From Branchiostoma floridae (lineage: Eukaryota; Chordata; Leptocardii; Amphioxiformes; Branchiostomatidae): a stretch of 34,404 nucleotides of DNA. Below, in pieces: positions 1-10,900 of the stretch (its first letter is position 1; each line of letters begins with the position of its first letter). The translations under genes were made by a program, and so were the position numbers. The stretch covers positions 15,312,721-15,347,124 of the forward strand of contig NC_049995.1 in the NCBI RefSeq assembly GCF_000003815.2, written 5' to 3'. The notes under the pieces are model-generated. The model made no database searches, was not told the origin of the DNA, and saw only the letters and a program-made list of their open reading frames with translations.

Positions 1-756
1 TGGATAATTGACGGTGACCCTTTTGACCTAAGTGCTGTTCTTCAACATGTTGGATTTGTCTTGTCCCAGCACTTGGTCACTTGCTGTTTTAACCTAGTTC
101 ACAGATGTAAGTACTATGTGTTACAAGCCGTCATTGTTCAATTATGTTATATTACTGACTTTACATAGTACTTATTCGTTTGTTTAGACCCATGTAGTGT
201 TACTGGCACATGGAACACTAAGTTTCCTTGCAGTCCATCATAAGAAAATACACCTGAAGTGTCTCGTAGATATTAGCTCTACATCTTTATATCAAGTGAT
301 ATTCGTCAAGTTCCCTCTACTACATTTTTACCGTTCCCATGATATAGTGTTGCTTTTATTGTTGATCTGTATATAGATATAAGCAACACTTGTATATAGA
401 TATGTTATATTTCAACTGCTATGAATCCTTTGCTGTGTGCCGTCGTCTTGACATCAATTCAGCAAGCTATTTAATTGATTAATTTTATAGATACGTGTTG
501 GACACGGTCAGGCTTTGTATTTTGCTAACATGAACCATGACCATTTATAGGCATTTTTTCAGCCAGTAGTCTCTACCAGACTCCATCCTGGCGGAATAGT
601 ACACGGATGACCTAGTAACATCCCTGGTCAATCAGAATTTCATGCTTCTAAGACTGTTTATCAGGGAGCCTCTGCTTCCACTGGCTCCTTTGACCTATTT
701 ACCTGCATGTATGCAGGTATGGTTTTGATGCTGGTGGAAACTTTTCGGTAGCCGGG
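1..756. other. Non-coding stretch, nothing recognised
   Basis: No reading frame with family resemblance, no tRNA-like fold and no clear inverted repeat was seen here. It is moderately AT-rich sequence leading into the tandem repeat array that starts near 757. Confidence 0.5.
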
Positions 757-1360
757 GATGTAGGGCGCTGTATCTCGTGAACGGATGGTGCGAGCACGAC
801 GATTTTTGGTACGTGGGTTGGGGGTGGTAGCCTGACACTCAGGTGTGATTTTGGGCCTCCTGGCGCTTGACCTTGACATTGAAGGTGGCATTTTTGGTGT
901 TTTTGGGGCACTTTTGGCGCTGTGTGTCCGGAACGATACGCGCGATTGCGACGATTTTTGGTGCATGGGTGGGGGGTTGTTGCCTGTTGCCTAGGATTGA
1001 CTTTGGGCCTTGTCGCGTTTGAACTTGACCCGGCAGGTCGAATTTTGTGTCCGGGAGGGGTGTTTCCGGAGTTATATCTTCTGAACGGCTGGTGCTGGCG
1101 CGATGATATTTGGCACATGTGTCGGCGGTGGCTGAATAATGCTCAATTTTGATTTTGGCGCCCTTGGTGCTTGAACTTGACATTTTAGGTTACCTTTTGT
1201 GCGGGCACGGGGCGTGCGCTGTATCTCCGGAACGCAAGGTGCCATTGTGTTGCCATTTGGTACGTGAGTTGTTTGTGGTGTCCTGGTGGTCAGGTTTGAT
1301 TTTGGGCCTCCTAGTGCTTGAACTTGATACTGTATAGGTTGACCCTGTTTTAGTGTGGTT
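757..1360. repeat. Diverged ~150-bp tandem repeat, about four units
   Basis: Four units begin near 757, 918, 1069 and 1218. Each carries the same ordered landmarks: a GCGCTGTATCTCCGGAACG-like start, a CGATGATWTTTGGTACRTGGG-like middle and a TTTTGGGCCTCCTGGTGCTT-like end followed by GAACTTGACA. Units differ at many positions, so the array is old. Several short open frames on both strands in this stretch are by-products of the repeat and not genes. One lone unit of the same family lies at 10505-10665 inside intron 3 of the transporter gene. Confidence 0.75.
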
Positions 1361-2838
1361 GGGGCATCCTCCCAATATCTGCTTGGTTTTAAAAACAGAT
1401 TATGGTTGGGTGTAGAACCATCATCTGGCCTGGGCCACCTTCAATGTATCAGGTTACTTAGTGGCACTGACAGTTTGCCAGATGACGGGAGTGTGCCAGA
1501 TTATATATCTGTTGGTCAGGTATAATTGGAGTTTGCTTATTACTCTTTGTGGTGTTTCTAGAGCTGTATAGTACTGAGTTTTAAGTTCCGGTACAAGTTC
1601 CTTTACCCTGGTGGCAATCATGGTTGAACTTGAACTTAAACAGAAGAAGATGCAATTTTCTAATGTGAGGGAGAACTGTATAGAGTGTGGGCATAAGAGA
1701 AAGGTATGTGTATGATTTGTCCTGTGTTTCTTTTTGTTTCTTTGGTAATGCCATTTCCATACTGTATACAGGTAATTTGTTGTTTTGGGCTAGTCATATT
1801 CGCTTGGTTTTTGGGCCTGCTTAATCTATGGTACAGGCAGGGTTAAGTGGTGGAGGCTTAGCTTTGTTCTGTTTTAAATTCAGTATCGTTTGTTGCATTT
1901 TGTCGCGGCAAATATATGATGAAATTCCCCTTCTAAGCAACTGCTCATTGGTTTGTGGGGATGTTTGCTGGGTGTTTGCTTTGACTACAACAGCTTCTGA
2001 ACTTTTCAAAGCTTCCATTGCCAGCAGCTTGCCATCTATAAATGGGATTGACAAGGACATTTTTCATAGTAAATTATGCTGTTAAATTTGGCTTAGATAC
2101 TACAGGAGATTTAGGTTTGGGTTGGATGGATTGAATGAAAATATCATACCACCCTGGGGACTAAATGTTGCTGCTGCATGGGGGCTACCACTATTCATGT
2201 TGTCTAATGTCTATGGAACTACAGATAAAAGTATCATTGGTCAAATTATGCGAGTAACATTCCGATGTCAAGTGAATAACACCCCAGAAATAAATCTTTA
2301 ATGAATATCATTGGAAGAACACAAACCAAGGAGACTTAGCAGCTGCATTAGGTCAGTACATTGAAATAGGAAGATATTAGTATATCATGTGACAGAGTAA
2401 CTACATGTGCATGGGCCATCTGAGACAAAAAAAGGTAGCGTCTCAACAACTTCAAAGTACTGTGGTTGGTTACATACTTAAGAAATCCAAAATAAGTAAT
2501 GTTCATCCCTGTCCAAACTTACAAATTCAGAAAATGGAATTTCAGAGTCAGACTTTTGCATGGTGCACAACCAACACAGTAAAAAGCTCATTTTTCCAAC
2601 CACGTACCACAGACAAAAAGGCAAAAATACACAATAGGTCTACAGAAACCCAATACATTTCATGCAGGCCTGAGGTCTACGAACTCTTGTTCTTCTCTAT
2701 TTTTAGACATCTATGGGTAGATTCAAGTCCTTTCAGGTGACTCCGTCACAAGTATTTTTCAACAGTTATAGAAGTTTCCCTAAGTAATTATATTAAATAC
2801 AGAGTGATTTGTATAATTTGCATCTCATTATGTTGATA
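1361..2838. other. Non-coding stretch, no gene supported
   Basis: Mostly unique-looking AT-rich sequence. Short open frames around 1821-2085 and 2405-2740 have no recognisable motif, lack flanking splice sites that would join them to anything, and read as random composition. A 28-codon open piece at 1620-1703 followed by GTATGT is discussed under rejected items. Confidence 0.45.
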
Positions 2839-3560
2839 ATCATCCAAAGTACCTACCTACCAAAAACAAAAAATATCCATCAATCCCCTCAGGAGTTATC
2901 CATCTAAAAAGTTACGAAATATAACACCCACTGCAATTCCAAACAAGCTGCTAGGGGGCCCAAAATTAGACCATTGACTCCTAGTACCAACAGCTATCCA
3001 CCAGTAAAAAATCACGAACCTGGCACTTCTGGAAAATTTAGGCGCAAACTTTGATGCTCACTTGCAGTACCAAAACAATTTGCCAGGAGGCCCATTATCG
3101 AACTTGACCTTCCTTTCTGTGTCCCCTACCTATCAACCAAATATCATTAACATCCATCAAGAACATCTCGAGTTATCTTGCTTACAGACAAACGCACTTA
3201 CATACAAAGCCAGCTACAGCACCATAGGTAAAAGGTAGCTAAACCATTCTCGCACATGGCAATCCTTTCCACAGCTGCTACAGACCTGCCAAATATCGTG
3301 GAAATCGCCCAGCTACATTTTGAATTATGCCTCCCGAAAAAACACAAAAAAAAATACCAAGCTCGCTAATGTACCATAGGAAAACGCCAGGTAACCCATT
3401 TTCGAACTAGGCATGCCTTTAAACAACCGCTACACACCTGCAAAAAATAAAAAAGTTCCATCCACAATTTCTCGAGTTATATCCTGTTGACCTACATACA
3501 GACCCAAGTCGGCAAAAACATAAGCTTCTTGGCGAAGCTAATTATAACCTCGATGAAATA
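2839..3560. repeat. Diverged ~150-bp tandem repeat, second family
   Basis: Recurring landmarks are a GCCAGGWRRCCCATTWTCGA-like phrase near 2950, 3077, 3235 and 3387, and a CTCGAGTTAT-like phrase followed by CATACAGAC near 2893, 3168 and 3473. This is an old, imperfect tandem array. It ends near 3550 at a short fold (CTTGGCGAAGCTAATTATAACC). Confidence 0.6.
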
Positions 3561-3770
3561 TTCACGGAGGTTTTAAAACTACGTTCTAATATTATGTGTA
3601 TGTACTCTGTACATCAAAGGATAGGGAGAAAGACAAGCTTCCCATGCACCCAACATCTGCTTGAAGATTGGCAATGCGCCGCGCTCCTTAAGAAGGCGTG
3701 GCTTAACTTCTTAATTTGCTAGCCTGGATGCCAGACTCCTTCTGGCCGGGGTACATAGACCAGCTCCCTA

Positions 3771-3938
3771 ATCTCCAAGCAGATCCTACAATGGCATAAA
3801 TAGTACCAAACTGGCCAAGGTGTGTAGTCAGCCAAGAGGTGTCCATTTGCCTTGTAGCCAAACACACTCCAAGGCCGGCTTCACTCCTCTGCCAGCTTTT
3901 GATACTGTCCTATGCTACCGTAGGATCTGCTTGGAGAT
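3771..3938. mobile_element. MITE family 1, copy 1 (TA target, mariner-like)
   Basis: The terminal inverted repeats begin ATCTCCAAGCAGATCCTAC and end GTAGGATCTGCTTGGAGAT. The element is flanked by TA on both sides (3769-3770 and 3939-3940), the Tc1/mariner-type target. Internal arms around 3885-3910 also pair (CAGCTTTTGATACT). It is 168 bp long with no coding capacity. Three more copies of this family are in the window. Confidence 0.8.
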
Positions 3939-4098
3939 TACAGATCCCGACATGCCCCTTGAAAATGGAAACTATGCCGCAACACCTTGTAGGTTTGAGG
4001 TTTGAGACAAAGTTTTCCTTGGGGATATGTTAGACCTTTGCCAATGGAACTGGCCTGTGTAGCTATAGGTCCCAGAAAGAGCCTGATTTCGCCCCTAA

Positions 4099-4567
4099 GG
4101 CCACACCAATTTAATTTCTTGGTTCACGGATTTTTTCATAAAAAATATGGAGCGAGAGGGCGAAATAAAAATGAAAATTGTAAAATGGTTGGGGTAAAGG
4201 TAACGGCTAATCCAAAACATGAAGAAAAAAGTTTTCAGCTTGAAAAAAGTACAAAAACACTATTATTATACAGTAACAGCACCTGTACCCACACTTTAAG
4301 GAGCTTATAATATAAAGCTCTTTTATGTTATAATATCCTTTGTTCAATTATGATTTGTATTGTGTGTGTCTTATAAGCCCAGGTGGGCTGGGCGTTCTAA
4401 CGCATGACACGTTAATAAAATTCATTCATTCATATAAAGGCCAATTTGCTACACCAGAAAGTTGGTGAATGGTTTCATTAATTGTGAAAACTTGATGAGT
4501 GGTAATTTTTTTTTTTTTTAATAGGAGCGAGCGAATCCGTGAACCAAGAATTTAAATTGGTGTGGCC
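4099..4567. mobile_element. 469-bp inverted-repeat element with TAA duplication (PIF/Harbinger-like)
   Basis: The left end GGCCACACCAATTTAATTTC at 4099 is the near-exact reverse complement of the right end finishing at 4567, with arms of about 33 bp. TAA occurs immediately outside both ends (4096-4098 and 4568-4570). A 3-bp TAA duplication with GGCC-type ends fits the PIF/Harbinger superfamily; this assignment is an inference because no transposase is present. The homologous position upstream of first exon B (about 6150) lacks the element, so that copy is a natural empty site. The interior holds an AATAAATTCATTC-like LINE or SINE tail near 4410-4440. Confidence 0.8.
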
Positions 4568-4762
4568 TAAGTATTCGCTTACATGGTTAAACCAACATTC
4601 GCGGGAAAGCCGGCAAACGTTCACACAACACACCTCTACTGGTACAGCTGCTAATGTTACAATCTGTCAAGGTTTAGAGTACAATTTCTTGATTGTTGGG
4701 ACTAAGTTTCGAACATCAGAGGACACATCAGGGACTAAATTTCGAACATCAGAGGACACAAC

Positions 4763-4945
4763 ATGAGTGCTAACCTGCGAGGGACCGCCAAGGCGTCACC
4801 GGACGGACCAGGTGCCGGCGTCGGTGGCAAGCGCGACCCTCCCCCGAAGAAGTCACCGGATGGTGCCGGTAGACTCTTGCTCGTGGTTTACCTGAACACC
4901 GTGTCACATAATATGGCCAATTTGATGAAGCAAACCGCCGTACCG
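4763..4945 (+). CDS. Transporter exon 1, copy A
   Basis: ATG at 4763, 61 codons, ending in phase 0 before GTAAGT at 4946. It encodes a basic, proline-rich cytosolic tail (KRDPPPKKS at about residues 23-31) and the start of the first membrane helix (RLLLVVYLN onward), ending QTAVP. It shares 61 of 61 codon positions without indels with copies B and C, and about 11 residues differ from B. Upstream, the block GGGACTAARTTTCGAACATC occurs twice in tandem (near 4699 and 4731). Joining to 9465 gives AVP-FLMKSLGV, as expected for the family. Confidence 0.85.
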
Positions 4946-7900
4946 GTAAGTACGAGACTTTTCCTTAAAGGTACATTGTAAGAACATGATTTTTTTTTCC
5001 TTAATTAAGTTTTCATCTTGAAGAAAACCAAGGAGGTTAAAAATCAAGAGGAGAGACGACAGGATGAGTCTCTATAAGTCTATTGTATTATCTTCGTAGC
5101 GGGTGCGAAGAGTCAAATTCGAGTCTAGGTGCGAATTACCTTGATATTTAACCTCCTTGCACACACTAAACATCTGAGTGTGGCTACAGGTCGCTACCAA
5201 GGGCACCACTACTACTTCACAGTTTGGGGAGGATCCAAGTTTTTATCTTTGAAGATGAGGGAAAATGTCCATAACCACCTTCTTGTTCTTCTTTAGTTTT
5301 GAGGCTACCAATTTCAACTTGCTGAAGACTTTTTTAGCCTATATTCTCAGTTTTCACTTGAGTGAAGTGAGGAAAGTCGTGTAAAGTGCTTTTCGAAATT
5401 CCCAAGGGCACAAGATCGGTGACACGGCGGGGTTCGAACTCAGGATCTTCTGGGCCTGAGTCAAACGTGCTGCCGATTGCGCCACGCGGTCCCACCGACT
5501 ATGTTACATCAAGGAGGTTATATATATAACAGAATGGATGAGGTTATATATATATAACGTTATATATATATAACCTCCTTGGTTGTATACTGTCCTTAAG
5601 TCTCTTTCTCTTCTTCCTATACATCTACCACTAGTATTCACAGCCTATAATCTATAAAATGAATGTCAACTACCCCATGAGTCTTCAAGAGCCTTCAACG
5701 CTTTGCCTTGTATACGTTGTCGTTAGTGCCTTCCTAGTTAGTTTGCCGAGGCTTCTATGCTTGCTAACGGAAATGAGTCCCAGCAAACCAAATACTGTAA
5801 ATGTAGTTAAGTTCGCGGGGATTTTATTTCGCGGTAGTGGGAAAAGGGAATTTAAGTTCGCAGTAACACCATATACTGCAGTCTAATGCCACAATAGAAA
5901 AACGTTCGCGGTGGTTTTAAGTTCGCTGTAAAGTGGTCACCGCGAAAACCGCGAACATTTATCCACCGCGAACATTTCTGCATTTACAGTATGATGACAC
6001 CCACCCAGGCTATCGAATTGTCATGCATGCGACGTGACACTAACAAATCACACAAACCTGCAGTTTGAATAGAAACCGCTATGAGGCTCTAATGTTATTC
6101 CCGAAGAAAAACAGTACCTAAGTTATGACCCCAGAAAGAGCCTGATTTCGCGCCTATTAAAATATTTACTTACACGGTTAAATCAACAATCGCGGGAAAG
6201 CCAGCAAGTAAACGTTCACACAGCACGTCTCTGCCGGAACAGCTACAATTGTTACAATCTAGCAAGGTTTAGAGTACAATTTCTTTACTGTTGGGACTAA
6301 ATTTCGAACATCAGAGGACACAACATGAGTGCGAACCAGCGAAGGACCGCCAAGGCGTCAGCGGACGGACCAGGTTCCGGCGTCGGTGGCAAGCGCGACC
6401 CTCCCCCGAAGAAGTCGCCAGATGGCACCGGTAGACTCCTGCTCGTTGTTCACCTGAACAACATGCTACACAATATGGCCATGTTGATGAACCAAACAGC
6501 CGTGCCCGTAAGTTCAAAACGTTTTCTTAAAGATGCATTGTAAGAACATGATTTTCCTTAAGGTTAGTCCTTAAGTTTTCACCGCTAATGTGTGACGGTA
6601 GGATGACCGGGCAGGTGGACTTTACCCCTGCTATTTTGGGTAAAGTTTTACGTGTGAACGAAACAATTCCTTTGTCTTCTTTGATACATCAGGTCACAAT
6701 CGTTATTCTCATAAATGTTAGCTTAGTATAATCAAGGCAGTGAAAAAAACTAAACTGTGGTCATTCGTGGTCATAAAAATGTCGTAAGTTATTTGATTCA
6801 GAAAGTGTTTTGGACTAGGAAGTCTTTATAGAGGGTCTGCATGGGGGTCCCGACAACGATTTACGCTGAATTCAGAAGAACACCCAACGTATTACGCTAA
6901 ATCAAGGAAGGCAATTACGCTAAATTTGTTCGACTCGCTACGATTTACTAAGATAAGATGGTTTTCCCTACGAATTACGGGAAATAAAATAGGCTGCCTA
7001 CGCCTTACGGAAGGCTGGCAATCAGCGACCCTGTACAAAAAGAAAGGGCCGAAAAATGAATAAGGTTCCAGAGAGCCTGCTATAATATCATCGGGTCGAG
7101 TAAACTGTAACTTTTCAGTACCAGAAGAAAGACATAAGTATATCTCGTATATGAGAAGTAGTTTTGGAGACAGTTGTGCTTTGTATACAGTACAAACTCA
7201 TAGAGCTAAGCACTCCGGGACGGGCTTCTGTGTTTGATACCATGACAAACTGTTGCGGACAAGCCTCCATAATGCCGATGTCACATGACTGTATATATAT
7301 AGGTACTCTCCAAGCAGACGTTGATGGGGAAGATTGTAAAATTTTATAGTGCGTTCGGTTTTCTTTCCGAACGTCCCACGGATGTGATAGGGATATTACA
7401 ATCATTCCCACCAACCTCTGCTTGGAGTAGACTGTAAAGGTCATTGGACATTTATTATCCTAAGGACCTTTTTTAGACAGTGAAAGATTCGATGTGTTTG
7501 TCTTAGCTGTTGGGGCAAAGTTCAGCTATCTGCTATGTTTACTTCCAACACAGGCTAGCTTTTATGATAAGAAAAGATATTGTGTTTGCCTGCACCTAAA
7601 TTGTTTGGCCTCAGGACGTCTCAAGTTATGGGTAGGCTAATGTAAAAGTTATGGTTAGTATCGAGAGAGAAACTTCTGATGCATTCCAAGTACTCTCCAA
7701 ACAGAGGTTAGGCCCCGGCCATTTTGTTAGTCGTTTTTATCGGGCCTTCTATTTTGTATTGTATTGTGTATTGTAAAAACCTAACAACAAGATACAATGC
7801 AAAATAAATAAAAACGACTAAAAAACGTCAAAAACAGTCGGAGCCTAACCTCTGCTTGGAGAGTACATTCCAAGGTCTGTTACTGAAGCGAATCGTCTTG

Positions 7901-10900
7901 TTTGGCCAAGGGTGAACTGTCCGAGACGTCAATCATTTTCAAGATGTCTGCTAGGTTTAGAGTAGAATTTCGTGACTGTTGGGACTTAGTTTCTAAAATA
8001 AGTGGACACAACATGAGTGCTAATCAGAGACGGGCCGCCAAGACGTCAGCGGACAGACCAGGTGACTTCCTCGGCGTCAAACGCTACCCTCTCCCGAAGA
8101 AGTCATCCGATGGTACCGATAGACTTTTCCTCGTGATTTACCTGAACACGATGTTACATAATATGGCCATATTCATGCACCATACAGCCGTACCCGTAAG
8201 TATTCGCCGGTGCCTTACTGAGATACACTGTAAGACTTTGCCCTTGCTACTTCCGGCACAGCATTGATCGAAAGAGTTTCACGTGGAAAGAAAACTATTT
8301 CTTTCAAAGCGCCAGGTCACAATTATTCTTAGAAAGGTCATACACTCTCACTCTCACTCTTTGTCCATAGACAAACGGAAAGCCTCACAAAGCCCAGAAA
8401 TCATAGTTTAAGTGGGAATTTTTGTCTTCCTCTGCTGTTAATAATTGATTATTGTCACATGTATGTCTTCTATGCCTCTACATTGTTATCTTGGTGTAAT
8501 TAGGTCGGGAAAGTAGCTATGGTTGGACTTTGCTACTTCGTGATCATAAAATATCATGTTTGCGAAGGTGCACATGTTTAGACTAGGAAGTTCTGATATT
8601 CTCAGCTAACTATAACTTTTTTTCAATACCAGAAGGACAGGGGCATATGCGAAGTAGTTATAGAGGTAGCACATTGTGCTTTGTTTACAGTAGAAACGTT
8701 TGGAGACAAATCTTTCAGGTATCTACTAATCTAGAATGCCGATGTCACATGACCGTAAGTACTCTCCAAGCAGAGGTTGGTGGGTTCGTGTGTTCCGTTT
8801 TCTTTCCGAACGCCCCACGATTTTCTTATATGCCTGTCGACTAGCCCCACCAACTGACAGAAAAAGACGGCATATAAGAAAAGGGTAATGTTTTCCCCAT
8901 CAATTTCTGCTTGGAGTCTCAGAGTAGATATATCGATCACTATAGCTAGTATTTGAGTAGTCGTTTTTAGAGTAATGTCAATGTTTTCCAGCTTCTTTGT
9001 CTCCTATGCTTCCTATGCTTCTACCAATCTTCAAAATAGATCTACCGGTAGCAGACAGGCAGTTTGTAGTGTCAAAACTTTCTCCATTCCCCAAACTATG
9101 TCCCGTACGTTTGGCACCGGATACTTTTAAGATTAGAAGAGGTACCGTCCGGGAAGCATAGGAGACATGTACATACATGTACACGAGACAATGGAAAATC
9201 ATTAACATCACTGTAAAACAGACTCCACTGCATGCATGTACCATGTAATTTACTTGCTAACGTTAATCTCCAAGCAGATCCTACGGTGCCATAAGATAGT
9301 ATCAAAGCTGGTTAAGGAGTGTAGCCGGCCAAAGGGAGTCAGACTGGCACACACACTCCTACAATGTAGGCCAGCTTCACTCCTCTGTCAGCTTTTGATA
9401 CTTATGCTTCCGCAGGATCTGCTTGGAGATTAGCTAATGTGACTTTTTACATGATTTTCTGCAGTTCTTGATGAAGTCGCTAGGAGTCGGCAACAGGCTG
9501 TTTGGTGCTTTCACTACGACCACGGCCATAATCCAGCTGATCGGCAGCCCGCTGTTCGGACGGTTTGGGGATCTGTATGGGGGGCGACTGTCCCTTACCG
9601 TGTCATTCCTGGCCTTTACCAGCGTGTGTCTGATGTTGGCGTTTTGTGACTCAATTCTTGTGCTGTTCCTGACTCGGCTGCCGCTACTCTTCATACACAT
9701 CGTGCCAAGTAAGGCTAGTTCATCACTTTTATCCGCCGGGTAACCTATATCCATTGTTTAAAAAAAACTGGGTATTTAGGGATATCAAGTCGAAGTGCGG
9801 TGGTTTCAAACTGCAGTATTTTAGAAATATTGCAATTGGAAACCGTCCGACTTGATATACCTAAATACCCTGTATCTTTTTTTTAACAATGGATATAGGT
9901 TACCCCGCGGATAAAGGTGAACTATTATTGCTTCAACGTTGTTCAAACGAGTACCGAGAACTAGTACTAGTATGCCACCAGGAAAAAAATACAAGCCCAC
10001 CAAAATTTTTAAGCTCCTAAGGGAAGAAAATTATGTCGAGGTAGACAACATTTCTCTCATTTTCAGCAGCGCGCTTTAACCCACCAACATGGCTGGTGAT
10101 ACATTACGTCATAATCACGTGACTGCAATTTCTCAGGTTTCCAAATGGTCGTCTCTGACGTCACTGATGACGAGTCAAGGGCGGCCGCGCTAGGCCTGCT
10201 GGGACTGTCTCTGATCACTGGCATCGTTCTCGGGTCGCTGTTTGGTGGAATGGTCACAGAGAAATACAGGTGACGATTTTGCTGTTACAGATTTATTTTA
10301 TCTTTTTTTTGCTGTTGAAGACTTCTTTTAAACATTCTTTCTTCTAAACTGTCTTGTTCCATCCTAGCCCCGCATCTGATAGGGTCCCAAACAGTATGGG
10401 TAAGGAATGAAGACTGCCATCTCTGATATCTTCTTCTAATACCCTGTTCTGATACCTTATTACCTGGGTGAAATGAAAGTATAGTTTTCAGTAGCATGTG
10501 AGTGTGTGGAATAGGCGTTTCCGGCACTATATCTCCAGAATGAAACTTGCGATTGCAATGATATTTGGTACATGGGTTGGTGGTGGTGGCCTGACGTTCA
10601 GGTTTGATGTTGGGCTTCCTGGTGTTTGAACTTGACACTGCAGGTAGGCTTTTGTGTGTATTTCCAGTGCTATATTTGAAACTTGTGACTGTTCTGTTCC
10701 AGCCCCTCCACGTCGTTCCTGGTAGCCGCCATGTTGTCAGTGCTGAGCATGGTGGTGGTGTGGTTCACTATTCCCGCACAAACTAAGCAGAAGAAGAAGG
10801 ACGACAAACCCAAACCCAGTAAGTACATATTTGATCTTTTGGCTTCTTTTCCCTCACGGCTTACACCTCTTTATACTAAAGGCTGCATCCACTTAGAAAC

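Noticed and set aside
661-1375. Several overlapping open frames on both strands
   Set aside because: They are translations of the diverged 150-bp tandem repeat and share no family pattern.
1620-1703. A 28-codon open piece from ATG with TGTATAGAGTGTGGGC (C-x-x-C), followed by GTATGT
   Set aside because: It looks like a short exon but nothing upstream or downstream joins it in phase and the two cysteines alone do not define a domain. Too short to call.
5421-5493. Possible functional tRNA on the minus strand
   Set aside because: Boxes A and B are good but the acceptor stem does not close and the sequence runs into a SINE body.
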